Positions 8,807 to 20,911 of a stretch of 64,000 bases of DNA are shown here, piece after piece (within the stretch, counting starts at the first letter, position 1; each line of letters starts with the position of its first letter). The stretch comes from Lysobacter firmicutimachus (GTDB lineage: Bacteria; Pseudomonadota; Gammaproteobacteria; Xanthomonadales; Xanthomonadaceae): positions 4,181,001 through 4,245,000 of the forward strand of contig NZ_JBANDL010000002.1 of NCBI RefSeq assembly GCF_037027445.1. The letters are read 5' to 3'. The notes under the pieces are model-generated. The model was not told the DNA's origin and searched no databases. It saw nothing but the letters and a program-made list of their open reading frames with translations. A program made the position numbers and the translations under genes.

Positions 8807-10888
8807 TCAGCGCTGGGTGACCTGCATCACCTTCGGCGTGACGAAGATCAGCAGCTCGGCCTTTTCCTTGCTGCGGCTCTTCTTCTTGAACAGATTGCCG
8901 AGGAACGGGATGTCGGCCAGGAACGGCACCTTGGACAGATCGGTGCGGTCGCGGAACTCGTACACGCCGCCGATCACGACGGTCTGACCGTCCTCGACCA
9001 GCACCGCGGTGTTGATGTTGCGCTTGTTGATCTGCGGCACCTGGCCGATCGAGGTGTCGACGAAACCCTGGATCTCGTCCTTCTTGACGTTCATGTTCAA
9101 GAACACGCGGCCGTCGTTGGTGATGGTCGGGTTGACCTTCATCTCCATCAGCACGTCCTTGAACTGCACGTTCGGGATCGGAATGCTGTTGCCGCCCTGC
9201 TGCGGCGAGATCGTCACGTAGCCGACTTCCTGGCCCTGGCTGATCACCGCCTCGCGCTGGTTGCTGGTGACCACGCGCGGGTTGGACACGACTTCGCCGC
9301 GTCCCTCGGTCTGCATCGCGCTGAACTCCATGTCCAGGTTGACCCACTTGCCGAGGATGGTGAAAGCCAGCGCGCCGGCCGGGTTGAGCACGCCGACGTT
9401 GCTGTTGAGGCTGGCCGGGAACAGGAACGCCGGATTGGTCAGGGTCTGCAGCAGCGAGCGGGCCTGGTCCTGCAGCGACTCGGCCTTGGTCCGGTCGCCG
9501 GCGTCGGCGTACCGGGCCGCAGCGGTGCTCAGGCTGTCCGCCTGACGACGGATCAGATCGTTCTTGGCCTCGATGTTGCGGTAGTTGTTGATGCTCTCCA
9601 GCGTACCGCTGGTGATCACGTCGCCCTTCTGGCCGGAGACGCCGAAGCGCGCGCCCAGGTCGCGGGCGAAGCTTTCGGTGGCGATGACGATGCGGGCCTC
9701 GATCAGGACCTGGTCGACAGGACGGTCGATGACCCGGATCAGTTCCTTCATCTGCGCGACCTTCTTCGGAATGTCGCTGATCATCAGGGTGTTGGTGCGC
9801 TCGTCGGCGACCAGTCGGCCGCGCGGCGAGAGGAAGCCGTTCTCGTTGTTCCCGCTGCCTTCGCCGCCGCCGCTGCTGCCGCCACCGATGCCCTTGGCCT
9901 CGGTCAGCGCCTTATAGATCTGCCCGGCGTTGTGGTAGTTGATCTGGATGTATTCGGTGGTCAGGTCGACGCGGTTGTCGAGGGCGATGCGCGCGTCCTC
10001 GCGATCCTGCTCGTACTTGGCCACTTCCGCCTGCGGCGCGACCCACACCACGTTGCCGCTGCGGCGCTTGTCCAGGCCCTTGGCCTGCAGGACGATGTCC
10101 AGCGCCTGGTCCCACGGCACGTTGACCAGGCGCAGGGTCACGTTGCCCTGCACCGTGTCGGCGGCGACGATGTTGAGGTTGGACTCTTCGGCGACCAGCT
10201 GCAGCACGGTGCGCACCGGCACGTCCTGGAAGTTGAAGGTCACCGGGCGGCCGGAGTAGGTACGGGTCACGCCCGCCGGAGCCGGCGCGGACGCCGCGGC
10301 GGTGGCGCCGGCGGCCGACTTGCCGCCTGCAGCGCCGACCGCGCGATTGCCCGCCGCGGCGGCGCGCGGCACCACCTCGACGATGTACTCGCGGCCGGTC
10401 TGGTAGGCCATGGTGTCGTAGGCGCCGGCGGTGTTGAGCACCAGTTGGGTGCCCGTGCCGCTGGTGCGCGCGTCGATGCGTTGCACCGGAGTCGCGAAGT
10501 CGACCACGTTCAGCGGCTTCTGCAGCGCATCCGGCAGCTGCGCGTTGCCGACGTTGACCAGGACTTGCGCGCCCTGGTTGCGCAGGTCGGGCATGGCGCC
10601 GTCGCCGCTGAAGCGAACGATGAGCTTGCCGGAGCCGCCGTCGCCGCGCTTGAAGTCGATGTTGGCGACCGAGATCGCGCCCGGCAGCTGCTTGGCCGGA
10701 TCGTTGCTCGGGGTCGGCGCGACCTGGGGCGCGGGCACGGCGGCCGGCGCGGTCGCAGCGGTCTGGGGCGCCGCCTGGACTGCGCTGATGCCGGCCAGCA
10801 GGCCGATCACCAGCCCCGCCAGGCGCGGGCCGGATGCCATGGGGCGTCGGGCCGACGGCATGGTTTTGGCGTTGAATACGATCATCAT
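8807..10888 (-). CDS. pilQ: Type IV pilus outer-membrane secretin PilQ
   Basis: 693 residues. A signal peptide ends near residue 40. It is followed by a Pro/Ala linker, an AMIN-type peptidoglycan-binding region (about 70-170), a second Ala-rich linker, an STN/secretin N-domain (about 213-280), a second N-domain interrupted by a Gly/Ser-rich insert, and the C-terminal secretin barrel. The VEDGQTVVIGG motif near residue 620 is diagnostic. PilQ forms the multimeric outer-membrane gate through which pili extend and retract. A GGGGAT ribosome-binding site precedes the start, 12 bases after pilP. Two adjacent ATGs (10888 and 10885) are possible starts. Confidence 0.95.
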   Translation of the reverse strand: MMIVFNAKTMPSARRPMASGPRLAGLVIGLLAGISAVQAAPQTAATAPAAVPAPQVAPTPSNDPAKQLPGAISVANIDFKRGDGGSGKLIVRFSGDGAMPDLRNQGAQVLVNVGNAQLPDALQKPLNVVDFATPVQRIDARTSGTGTQLVLNTAGAYDTMAYQTGREYIVEVVPRAAAAGNRAVGAAGGKSAAGATAAASAPAPAGVTRTYSGRPVTFNFQDVPVRTVLQLVAEESNLNIVAADTVQGNVTLRLVNVPWDQALDIVLQAKGLDKRRSGNVVWVAPQAEVAKYEQDREDARIALDNRVDLTTEYIQINYHNAGQIYKALTEAKGIGGGSSGGGEGSGNNENGFLSPRGRLVADERTNTLMISDIPKKVAQMKELIRVIDRPVDQVLIEARIVIATESFARDLGARFGVSGQKGDVITSGTLESINNYRNIEAKNDLIRRQADSLSTAAARYADAGDRTKAESLQDQARSLLQTLTNPAFLFPASLNSNVGVLNPAGALAFTILGKWVNLDMEFSAMQTEGRGEVVSNPRVVTSNQREAVISQGQEVGYVTISPQQGGNSIPIPNVQFKDVLMEMKVNPTITNDGRVFLNMNVKKDEIQGFVDTSIGQVPQINKRNINTAVLVEDGQTVVIGGVYEFRDRTDLSKVPFLADIPFLGNLFKKKSRSKEKAELLIFVTPKVMQVTQR

Positions 10889-10900
10889 GCTATCCCCTAA

Positions 10901-11449
10901 TCATTGATCTTCCAGCGCCACGGAGGCCGGTCGTTCCAGCCAGCCGCCTGCGCCATCCGGCACCAGCTCGACCAAGTCGATGCGCTCCTCAGACACGGCG
11001 GTCACACGACCGTCGTTCTGCCCCATGTACGCACCGGGTCGAACACGATAAGTCACTTTGTCGGGCGCCATGACCAGCGCCACCATACCGCCCCCGCGGC
11101 CCAGGGTCCCGACCATGTCGAGACCGTCGAGCGGGAACATCTCCAGCGGCTGCTTGCGCCGCGCCTTGTCCGGACGCAGGCCGGAGCCGGTGTCCTCGTC
11201 GGTAAAGGCGGTGCTGAAGGGATCGCGCATATCCTGCGCGTTGTATTCGAAGGTTTCGAACTGCTGCATGACCGGCAGCGGGTCCAGCGGCGGGGCCGGC
11301 TTGGCCTTGACCTCGGCGACCCACTTTTCCAGGTTCGGCGCGTCGCCCGGGGTGCTGGTGACGCTGCGGAAGCAGCCGGTCGCCAGCAGGGCCAGAGCGA
11401 GCGCGCTCAGGCCGGCGAGGGAAGAACGGCTAACGAAGCGAGCGCGCAT
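10901..11449 (-). CDS. pilP: Type IV pilus inner-membrane lipoprotein PilP
   Basis: 182 residues with a lipoprotein signal peptide and a lipobox Cys at about residue 26 (LLATGC). The middle region QDMRDPF and the C-terminal beta-domain match PilP, which links the PilNO inner-membrane platform to the PilQ secretin in the periplasm. The start lies one base beyond the pilO stop codon, so the genes are translationally coupled. Confidence 0.93.
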   Translation of the reverse strand: MRARFVSRSSLAGLSALALALLATGCFRSVTSTPGDAPNLEKWVAEVKAKPAPPLDPLPVMQQFETFEYNAQDMRDPFSTAFTDEDTGSGLRPDKARRKQPLEMFPLDGLDMVGTLGRGGGMVALVMAPDKVTYRVRPGAYMGQNDGRVTAVSEERIDLVELVPDGAGGWLERPASVALEDQ

Positions 11450-11450
11450 C

Positions 11451-12167
11451 TCAGCTGCCCTCCTTCTTGCTGTCGCCGCCCGCGGCGCCGTCGGCGGCGG
11501 GGGCAGGAGCGGAACCGTCTGCCGGCGGATTCTGCGCGGCCATTTCTTCCTCGTCCAGATAACGATAGGTCTTGACCGTGCCGGCCAGCTCGAGCGGGCT
11601 GTTGGGGGTGATCCCGCCGGCCGCGTCCTTGTTGTTGTTGCCCTTGGGCTTCAGCGAGATGTCGTGCATGGTCATGATGACCACGCGCGGCAGCGAAGCC
11701 ACGCCGCTGACGAAGGCGCCGAACTGGTGGTAGGTACCGACCATGCGCAACGCGATCGGCTTCTCGGCGTAGAACTCCTTCGGCACTTCCGCGCCCGGCT
11801 GGAACAGCTCGTTGGAGATGCCGGTGGCCAGGGCGGTCTGGGAGATGTCGACGATGAGGTCGGGCATCTCGGTCTTGCTCGGCAGCTGGCGCAGCATCTG
11901 CTGCAGCTGCTGCTCCATCTGCGCGAGCTGCTGCTTCAGCGGTTCCAGGTTGGCGGCGCGGCCCTGCTTGGTCTCGAAGGTGGTGCGCAGCTCGGTTTCC
12001 TGGCGCTCCAGGCCCTCGAGCTCTTCGCGCTTCTCGCGCACGAACAGCCACCAGGCCAGACCGACGATCACCAGCCCGACCACGGCGCAGAACACGATCT
12101 GCGCGCGGCGCGGCCAACCGCCGATGTTGTTGAAGTCCAGATTCTTCATAGAAGCCTTCTTGCTCAC
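11451..12167 (-). CDS. pilO: Type IV pilus alignment protein PilO
   Basis: 238 residues from a GTG start at 12167. That GTG overlaps the pilN stop codon (GTGA), which is why I prefer it over the ATG at 12149 (MKNLDF). One transmembrane helix at about residues 26-46 is followed by a coiled coil (about 48-100, rich in Glu/Gln/Leu) and a ferredoxin-like periplasmic domain. PilO dimerises with PilN and forms the periplasmic alignment complex between the PilM ring and PilP/PilQ. The C-terminus has an unusual Ala/Pro/Gly-rich tail of about 25 residues. Confidence 0.92.
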   Translation of the reverse strand: MSKKASMKNLDFNNIGGWPRRAQIVFCAVVGLVIVGLAWWLFVREKREELEGLERQETELRTTFETKQGRAANLEPLKQQLAQMEQQLQQMLRQLPSKTEMPDLIVDISQTALATGISNELFQPGAEVPKEFYAEKPIALRMVGTYHQFGAFVSGVASLPRVVIMTMHDISLKPKGNNNKDAAGGITPNSPLELAGTVKTYRYLDEEEMAAQNPPADGSAPAPAADGAAGGDSKKEGS

Positions 12168-12966
12168 GACGCGGCTCCTGTCTTGGTCGGGGCGGCCGGC
12201 GCGGCGGCAGGCTTGGCGGGGGCGGCGGCGGGCTTGGCGGCCTCGGCCGGCTTGACCGCCGGCGCGGCGGCCGGAGCGGTCGCGGCACCCGGCTGGGCGC
12301 CGGCGGCGGCCGGCTGGCCAGCGGCGGAAGCGGCCGCCGACGCAGCGGCAGCGGCCGCGGCTTCCGGCGCGGCCGGCGGCGCCGGCTCGTCCGGCACGCC
12401 ATCGCCGTCCTCGTCCTTCGGCGCGTTCGGGTTGGCCAGCTTGACCTGCAGCTTGAACTCGTACGGCAGGCCCTTCTCGTTGCCCTTGGCCTCGATGACG
12501 TTCAGGTCGGGCTTGGTCATCCAGCCGGACACTTCGAGGTTGCGCATGTAGGTACTGACGCGGGCGTTGGACTGGGCGCGCCCTTCCAGGGTCAGCGTCT
12601 CGGCGTCCTGCTTGATCGCGGTCAGCACCGCGCCGTCGGGAATGGTGCGCACCAGCGAATCGAACAGGTGCACCATCTGCGAACGGTTGGACTGCAGCTT
12701 CTCGATCACTTCCTTGCGCGCGAGCAGCTTGCTCTTCTTCTTGTCGAGCTCTTCGATCTCGGTGATCTTCTTGTCGACTTCGGCGATCTGCGCGTCGAGG
12801 AAGGCGTTGCGCTTGCGCTGGCCGCTGATTTCGCTGTTGTAGTAGAAGACGATCAGCACCGACAGGGCGACGGCGACCAGGGCCGACAGGCCGAGGATGG
12901 CGCCGAATTCCTTCTGGCGGGCTTTGCGCCGTTCGGCGCGCCACGGGAGCAGGTTGATGCGTGCCA

Positions 12967-12967
<1 letters not shown>
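12164..12967 (-). CDS. pilN: Type IV pilus assembly protein PilN
   Basis: 267 residues. The N-terminus MARINLLPWR is the conserved cytoplasmic motif that docks into PilM. One transmembrane helix follows (about 22-43), then a coiled coil and a periplasmic ferredoxin-like domain. The last 90 or so residues are an Ala/Pro/Lys low-complexity tail, longer than in textbook PilN. The start at 12967 overlaps the pilM stop codon (ATGA) and removes a 10-residue upstream extension that lacks the motif at its N-terminus. Confidence 0.93.
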
Positions 12968-14426
<1,459 letters not shown>

Positions 14427-16991
14427 ATGTCCCGTATTCGCCGTTGGCTGCGCTGGGCGCTCTACGCGTTCATCGGCGCGGTCCTGCTGGGCGCGATCGC
14501 GCTCGGCGCCCTGTACTACCTGATCGTTCCCAAGCTGCCCGACGTCGAGACCCTGCGCAGCATCGAGCTGCAGGAGCCGATGTACGTCTACGCCCGCGAC
14601 GGCCGCCTGATGGCGATGTTCGGCGAAACCAGGCGCTATCCGGTGGCGATCGAGGACGTGCCCGAGCGGCTGAAGCAGGCCTTCATCGCGATCGAAGACG
14701 CGCGCTTCTATAAGCACCACGGCGTCGACTACAAGGGCGTGGCGCGCGCGGTCTGGCTGCTGGCGACCACCGACGACAAGCGCGTGCCCGGCGGTTCGAC
14801 CATCACCCAGCAGGTCGCGCGCCAGTACTTCCTGAGTTCGGAATACAGCTACAAGCGCAAGCTCGGCGAAATGCTGCTGGCGATGCGCATGGAGCGCGAA
14901 CTCAGCAAGGACGAGATCTTCGAGCTGTATCTCAACAAGAGCTTCTTCGGCAACCGCGCCTACGGCGTCGGCGCCGCGGCCGAGTTCTACTACGGCAAGA
15001 AGATGAGCGAACTGTCGCTCGACGAGATGGCTTCGCTGGCCGGCATCCCGAAGTTCCCGTCCAGCGGCAATCCGCTCAGCAACCCCGAGCGCGCCAAGAT
15101 CCGCCGCGACTACATCCTCGACCGCATGGCCGAGCTGCAGTTCATCAGCGCCGCCGAGGCCGCCCAGGCCAAGACGGTGGCGATGCACGCCAGTCCGCAC
15201 GAGCGCCCGATCGAGGTCTACGCGCCCTACGTCGCCGAGATGGTGCGCCAGGAAATGGTCGCCCGTTACGGCGCCGAAGCGCTGACCAAGGGCTATCACG
15301 TCACCACCACCATCGACCCGACCCTGCAGGCCGCGGCCGACAAGGCGGTGCGCGACGGCCTGTCGGTGTACGACCGCCGCCACGGCTGGCACGGAGTCGA
15401 GCAGCACTTCGATCTCGCCGCCGGCGACGACGCGGCCGCAGCCAAGCTGCGCCTGCGCGGCATCCCAGCCCAGGCCCACCTGCTGCCGGCGGTGGTGCTC
15501 GGCACCCGCGGCGGCCAGGCCCAGGTGGTGCTCGGCGACGGCACCGAGCTGAGCCTCAGCGAGAAGCAGGGCTTCGCCGGACGCAGCCCGGGCAGCCTGC
15601 TCAAGCGCGGCGACATGGTGCGGGTGGCGAAGATCGAAACCCCGGCCGCCACACCGGCCAAGCCGGCCGGCGAAGCGTCCAGCGACGCGCCCGCCGCGCC
15701 GGTCGCGCCGCCGACGATCAGCTACCGTCTCGACCAGCTGCCGCAGGCGCAGGCCGCGCTGGTTTCGCTGGAGCCGGCCAACGGCGCGTTGCGCGCCTTG
15801 TCCGGCGGCTACAGCTTCGCCGGCGCCAAGTTCAATCGCGCCACCCAGGCGCGGCGCCAGCCGGGCTCGAGCTTCAAGCCCTTCGTCTACGCGGCCGCGT
15901 TCGAGCGCGGCTACAACCCGGCTTCGATCGTGCTCGACGCCCCGGTGGTGTTCAAGGACCGCCGCGGCCACCTGTGGCGGCCGCAGAACGACAGCGGCAA
16001 CTTCGCCGGCCCGATGCGCATACGCGAGGCGATGGTGCAGTCGCGCAACCTGGTCTCGGTGCGCCTGCTCGATGCGATGGGCGTGGATTTCGCGCGCAAG
16101 TACATCAGCCACTTCGGCTTCGAGATCGAACAGCTGCCGCCGAATCTGTCGATGTCGCTGGGCACCGCTTCGCTGACCCCGCTGTCGGTGGCGCGCGGCT
16201 ATGCGGTCTTCGCCAACGGCGGTTTCCGCATCACTCCGTGGTTCATCGACGAGGTCAAGGACCGCGCCGGCGCGGTGGTATTCAAGGAGAAGCCGGCGGT
16301 GGCCTGCCCCGAATGCGGCGGCCGCGGCCAGGCGGTGGCGGCGCCGGTCAGTCAGATCGTCGACGGCTTCGACCTGGGCCCCTCGCCGAGCGCGGGCGCG
16401 GACGGCGACGCCAAGACCGCGGCGGCCAAGCCCAAGCAGCCCGAGGCCGCGCCCGCTCCGGCGAAGAAGCCGCCGACCAAGGAAGAGATGGCGGCGATGC
16501 ACATCGCCCCGCGCGCGATCGACGACCGCATCGCCTACCAGATCGTTTCGATGCTGCGCGACGTGGTCAAGCGCGGCACCGGCACCGCGGCCAAGGTGCT
16601 CGGCCGCGAAGACGTCGGCGGCAAGACCGGTTCGACCAACGACCACCGCGACGCTTGGTTCTCCGGTTTCGGCGGCCCCTACGTCACCACCGTCTGGGTC
16701 GGCCGCGACAACTACAAGTCGCTGGGCTATCGCGAGTACGGCGGCAAGGCCGCGTTGCCGATCTGGATCGACTACATGCGCGTCGCGCTCAAGGACCAGC
16801 CGGTGGCGGCCAACGAACCGCCGCAGGGCATGGTCAAGGTGTCGGTGGCCGGCAACGGCGCGCTGATCCCGGACGGCGCCGGCGGCGTGATCGAGTGGGT
16901 CAAGGCCGAAGACCTGGAGCGCATGCAGACCTACACCGACTACGGCCACGAAGACGCCGCGCCGTCGGAGGAGTCCTTCGACATCTTCTGA
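14427..16991 (+). CDS. mrcA: Bifunctional penicillin-binding protein 1A
   Basis: 854 residues; peptidoglycan glycosyltransferase and transpeptidase of the cell wall. A transmembrane anchor lies at about residues 10-32. The GT51 domain shows the catalytic [10 protein letters not shown] motif (about 90) and GGSTITQQ (about 127). The transpeptidase shows the SxxK nucleophile in PGSSFKPF (about 480), an SRN motif and GGKTGST (about 733). An OB-like linker lies between them, with a Pro/Ala-rich stretch. Unusual: a CPECGG pair of cysteines near residues 627-632, inside a low-complexity insertion between the active-site motifs. The divergent position next to pilMNOPQ is conserved in gammaproteobacteria. 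Confidence 0.95.
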   Translation: MSRIRRWLRWALYAFIGAVLLGAIALGALYYLIVPKLPDVETLRSIELQEPMYVYARDGRLMAMFGETRRYPVAIEDVPERLKQAFIAIEDARFYKHHGVDYKGVARAVWLLATTDDKRVPGGSTITQQVARQYFLSSEYSYKRKLGEMLLAMRMERELSKDEIFELYLNKSFFGNRAYGVGAAAEFYYGKKMSELSLDEMASLAGIPKFPSSGNPLSNPERAKIRRDYILDRMAELQFISAAEAAQAKTVAMHASPHERPIEVYAPYVAEMVRQEMVARYGAEALTKGYHVTTTIDPTLQAAADKAVRDGLSVYDRRHGWHGVEQHFDLAAGDDAAAAKLRLRGIPAQAHLLPAVVLGTRGGQAQVVLGDGTELSLSEKQGFAGRSPGSLLKRGDMVRVAKIETPAATPAKPAGEASSDAPAAPVAPPTISYRLDQLPQAQAALVSLEPANGALRALSGGYSFAGAKFNRATQARRQPGSSFKPFVYAAAFERGYNPASIVLDAPVVFKDRRGHLWRPQNDSGNFAGPMRIREAMVQSRNLVSVRLLDAMGVDFARKYISHFGFEIEQLPPNLSMSLGTASLTPLSVARGYAVFANGGFRITPWFIDEVKDRAGAVVFKEKPAVACPECGGRGQAVAAPVSQIVDGFDLGPSPSAGADGDAKTAAAKPKQPEAAPAPAKKPPTKEEMAAMHIAPRAIDDRIAYQIVSMLRDVVKRGTGTAAKVLGREDVGGKTGSTNDHRDAWFSGFGGPYVTTVWVGRDNYKSLGYREYGGKAALPIWIDYMRVALKDQPVAANEPPQGMVKVSVAGNGALIPDGAGGVIEWVKAEDLERMQTYTDYGHEDAAPSEESFDIF

Positions 16992-17048
16992 TCGCCGCAC
17001 CGCGCCGCGGCGGGCCTGGGTCCGCCGCGGCGCGCGAGCCTACGCAAA

Positions 17049-17081
17049 GGGCCGCACGCCGCGCGTGCGGCCTTCTTTTTT
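17049..17081 (+). terminator. Rho-independent terminator after mrcA
   Basis: Stem GGCCGCACGC/GCGTGCGGCC (17050-17059 with 17063-17072) with a 3-base loop, followed by TTCTTTTTT. A strong, classical intrinsic terminator 58 bases after the mrcA stop codon. Confidence 0.92.
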
Positions 17082-17237
17082 GCCTGCGACGCGGCGTTCT
17101 TGCCCAATCTGGCGCCTCGCCGGCGCCGGTTTCGGTCCGTACATCAACCCGACCGGTGGACGTGCTAGCGTTGGGGCGCCGGCAGGTTCCGGCCGCGGCG
17201 AGCGCCCTCGCCGTGACGTGCCCGCCCGGAGGTCGAG

Positions 17238-17891
17238 ATGCACCAGGCCCGACAGCACGCACACCAGCACGCGCAAACCCGCATCCGCGAGCGCCGTCAC
17301 CGGCTCGCTCACGAAGCGGCCCGTCTGATCGCCGAAAGCGGCATCCGCGACTATCACCAGGCCAAGCTCAAGGCCGCCGAGCGCCTGGGCATCTTCGACG
17401 ACGCCTCGCTGCCGCGTAACCGCGAAATCGAAGACGCGCTGCGCGAGTACCAGCGCCTGTTCCAGCGCGACAACCTCGGCGGCCTGCGCCAACGCCGCGA
17501 GGCCGCGCTGCGCGCGATGGAGTTCTTCGCCGAGTTCGAACCGCGCCTGGTCGGCCCGGTGCTCGACGGCACCGCCGACGCGCGCAGCCCGGTCGCCCTG
17601 CACCTCTACAGCGACGATCCCGATGCGGTGCCGCGCTTTCTCGAACAGCACCGCATTCCGGCCGAAGCGCGCGAGCGCCGCCTGCGCCTGGACCGCGAAC
17701 GCAGCCTGGATGCGCCGGTATGGCTGTTCTCGGCCGAAGAGCTGAGCTTCGACCTCAGCGTGCTGCCGCTGGACGTGCTGCGCCAGGCGCCGCTGTCCAG
17801 CATCGACGAGAAGCCGATGAAGCGCGCCTCGGCGGCGCAGCTGCGCCAGTTGCTGGCCGACGAGGAAATCTCCGAGTTCGAGCGCGGCTGA
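17238..17891 (+). CDS. Conserved hypothetical protein, Arg/Glu-rich, cytoplasmic
   Basis: 217 residues with no signal peptide or membrane segment. The N-terminal part (1-60) is His/Arg-rich and helical (HEAARLIAESGIRDYHQAK). The middle holds an alpha/beta region with VALHLYSDDPDAV, and the C-terminus is helical and acidic (LLADEEISEFERG). The ATG is preceded by GGAGG at a suitable distance. I recognise the type as a protein kept in Xanthomonadaceae, but I cannot name a domain or function. It has its own upstream terminator boundary, so it is probably an independent unit. Confidence 0.75.
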   Translation: MHQARQHAHQHAQTRIRERRHRLAHEAARLIAESGIRDYHQAKLKAAERLGIFDDASLPRNREIEDALREYQRLFQRDNLGGLRQRREAALRAMEFFAEFEPRLVGPVLDGTADARSPVALHLYSDDPDAVPRFLEQHRIPAEARERRLRLDRERSLDAPVWLFSAEELSFDLSVLPLDVLRQAPLSSIDEKPMKRASAAQLRQLLADEEISEFERG

Positions 17892-18039
17892 GTTCGAGCG
17901 CGCTCGCCCCAGGCACCGGCGGCAATAGGCGCGTCACGACACGCCGGGCAAACCGCAGCGGAGCAGATTCGACGCGCGCCCGATGACGCTGGCGCGCACT
18001 GCGGCCACAATCGACCGTTTCCCCGATCAAGGACGTCCG

Positions 18040-18432
18040 ATGCGAATCAAGGAAACCGCCGCGCTGTGCCTGCTGCCCCTCGCCGCCATCGTCGCCGGCA
18101 CCGCCGCCGCCGCGACGCCGATCGCCCTGTCCAAGCTGTACGCGAGCTACGAGAGCGCCGACTACAGCGCCCTGTCGATGCCCGAGTACGACCAGCGGGT
18201 GCGCTTCACGGCGGTGGTGCTGGAACAGAACACCTCGCTGGCCGACACCGCGCTGACTTCGGCGACCGACGCCGGCAGCGAGGCCGAATACGCGCGCCTG
18301 AGCAGCGAGGACCCGGGCCAGAGCCGCAAGCTGTCGGCGCTGGAGCCCGGCACGGCGTTCACCGCGACCTGCACGGTCGGCTTCAGCTCCGGCAGCGACT
18401 ACATGACCCTCACCGACTGCACGGTCGAGTAA
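18040..18432 (+). CDS. Small exported protein, possibly an OB-fold (tRNA_anti-like) domain
   Basis: 130 residues from the chosen ATG (MRIKETAALCLLPL). A signal peptide of about 24 residues ends AGTAAAA. The mature part has the pattern of small periplasmic OB-fold proteins: a short helix (LYASYESADYSAL), a beta-strand (RVRFTAVVLEQ), a variable loop, then FTATCTVGF and LTDCTVE, whose two cysteines could form a disulfide. Function unknown; the OB-fold assignment is an inference from the pattern. The open frame extends 19 codons upstream, but the signal peptide decides this start. Confidence 0.7.
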   Translation: MRIKETAALCLLPLAAIVAGTAAAATPIALSKLYASYESADYSALSMPEYDQRVRFTAVVLEQNTSLADTALTSATDAGSEAEYARLSSEDPGQSRKLSALEPGTAFTATCTVGFSSGSDYMTLTDCTVE

Positions 18433-18465
18433 GCCGCCGCGCGACCCAACGGGTCGCCGCAACGA

Positions 18466-18493
18466 AAAACGCCCCGCCGAAGCGGGGCGTTTT
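18466..18493. terminator. Bidirectional terminator between the small exported protein and gltA
   Basis: Perfect 12-bp stem AAAACGCCCCGC/GCGGGGCGTTTT with a 4-base loop (CGAA). A/T runs lie at both ends, so it can serve both convergent genes. Confidence 0.9.
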
Positions 18494-18515
18494 CGCATCC
18501 GGGAACCGGCGCCGG

Positions 18516-19823
<1,308 letters not shown>

Positions 19824-19841
19824 GAAACACTCCTCGGTCTG

Positions 19842-19930
19842 CTGCCGCAGGGAGGGCCGCGGCAGGAGGGCAACAGGGGTCACAAACGGATTGCGATACT
19901 GAATTATCGCACAACGATTCCAGAGCCCAA
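19842..19930 (-). promoter_or_regulatory. gltA promoter and leader hairpin
   Basis: On the minus strand, an extended -10 (TGC followed by GATAAT, 19903-19908) lies 16 bases from a weak -35 (TTGGGC, 19925-19930). A 6-bp inverted repeat GCGATA/TATCGC (19893-19898 and 19905-19910) overlaps the -10 and could be an operator. Between the promoter and the start codon a 7-bp hairpin CTGCCGC/GCGGCAG (19842-19865) sits just upstream of the ribosome-binding site. Confidence 0.5.
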
Positions 19931-20259
19931 GCTCGGACTTTGGTCGGGACGCCGCCGGCAGCGACACGGTGCGTTGCCGGTGCGGCACGGGAAAGCTCGC
20001 CGGCACAGGGTGGCGGCGGGCGCGACGGAAACCGGCTTGCATGTCCTGGCGGGAGCGCTAGCGGGGATGGGCCGCTGGCGCGGAACGGGACACAGGGGCC
20101 TGGGCCGCGGCTTATGCCGCCCCGGCAGGAAAGCCCGCAACGTGCGCCGACGCGGGGTTGACCGCAGGTGCCGCAACGCTACCGAAAGCAGCGCGATGCG
20201 CAAACGCAAACGGCCGCCCTTGCGGGCAGCCGTTGGGTGTACAGCGATGCGGCGCGGAA
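19931..20259. other. Gene-free gap between gltA promoter and rpmE2
   Basis: About 330 bases with no convincing gene on either strand. The only structure seen is the hairpin near 20209-20234 (listed separately). Long open frames across it are G+C-driven and lack family resemblance. Confidence 0.5.
20209..20234 (-). terminator. Terminator-like hairpin after rpmE2
   Basis: AACGGC/GCCGTT outer stem plus GCCC/GGGC inner stem with one mismatch step, 26 bases past the rpmE2 stop codon. On the minus strand it is followed by TGCGTTTGCG, a weak U tract. Confidence 0.6.
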
Positions 20260-20502
20260 TTACTTCTGCGCGTAACGCTTGCGGAACTTGTCGACGCGGC
20301 CGCTGGTATCGACGATCTTGTGCTTGCCCGTGTAGAACGGGTGCGAGGCCGACGAGATATCGACCTTGATCAGCGGGTACTCGGCGCCATCGAGCTTGAT
20401 CGTTTCCTTGCTCGACAGGGTCGAACGGGTCAGGATCTGGAAATCGGTGGTGACGTCCTGGAACACGACGTCGCGGTACTCGGGATGGATGCCTGCCTTC
20501 AT
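20260..20502 (-). CDS. rpmE2: 50S ribosomal protein L31 type B
   Basis: 80 residues starting [12 protein letters not shown]. It has the long form with the insertion typical of type B and lacks all cysteines, so it is the zinc-independent paralogue. In many bacteria this form replaces zinc-binding L31 under zinc limitation through Zur, but I see no clear Zur box here. It has its own promoter, and translation starts at the ATG at 20502. The upstream open frame belongs to the promoter region. Confidence 0.95.
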   Translation of the reverse strand: MKAGIHPEYRDVVFQDVTTDFQILTRSTLSSKETIKLDGAEYPLIKVDISSASHPFYTGKHKIVDTSGRVDKFRKRYAQK

Positions 20503-20537
20503 GGCACTCAACCTTAAGGTGTGCGGGAAAGTCGCGC

Positions 20538-20567
20538 AGTATAGCCAGCTCCTGGCAGTGCGCGCAA
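20538..20567 (-). promoter_or_regulatory. Sigma-70-type promoter of rpmE2
   Basis: On the minus strand, -35 TTGCGC (20562-20567) and -10 TATACT (20538-20543) are separated by 18 bases, 35 bases upstream of the start codon. Confidence 0.6.
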
Positions 20568-20790
20568 GCCCGGAGAGCATTGGATTTCATCGCACGGAGC
20601 GGTGAGAGCGATGGAGTCGGACTTCCGGGCCAGACGGCAAAAATCTCCTGACGCCGGCGCCTTTGCCACTCAAAAGCGGCGTTTGGGCGACGCCGGCGGA
20701 GGGCCGCGCGCGGCCGCCCCGGGGCGGCCTTGGGAACGGGCCCCGGTGACCGGCCTTCATAGGCGCCCGCTGTGCGCGGGACCCGCTCCC
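20568..20790. other. Gene-free gap upstream of the 46-base repeats
   Basis: No gene or clear signal seen apart from very G+C-rich sequence (e.g. around 20700-20760). With the tandem repeat that follows, it separates rpmE2 from the nucleoside hydrolase gene. Confidence 0.4.
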
Positions 20791-20911
20791 GGTCGCCGAC
20801 TGCCTACGCGGGGGACGCGCTTCGGACGCTGGCGCCGGTCGCCGGCTGCCTACGCGGGGGACGCGCCTCGGACGCTGGCGCCGGTCGCCGACTGCCTACG
20901 CGGGGGACGCG
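20791..20911. repeat. 46-base tandem direct repeat, about 2.6 copies
   Basis: Units begin at 20791, 20837 and 20883 with GGTCGCCGAC or GGTCGCCGGC and are nearly identical over 46 bases. The third is partial, ending near 20911. The last copy overlaps the final codons and the TAG stop of the leftward nucleoside hydrolase gene. Confidence 0.9.

Noticed and set aside
7118..10900. 1260-codon plus-strand open frame antisense to moxR and pilQ
   Set aside because: It covers recognisable minus-strand genes and a good terminator and has no family resemblance. It is an artefact of third-position G+C bias.
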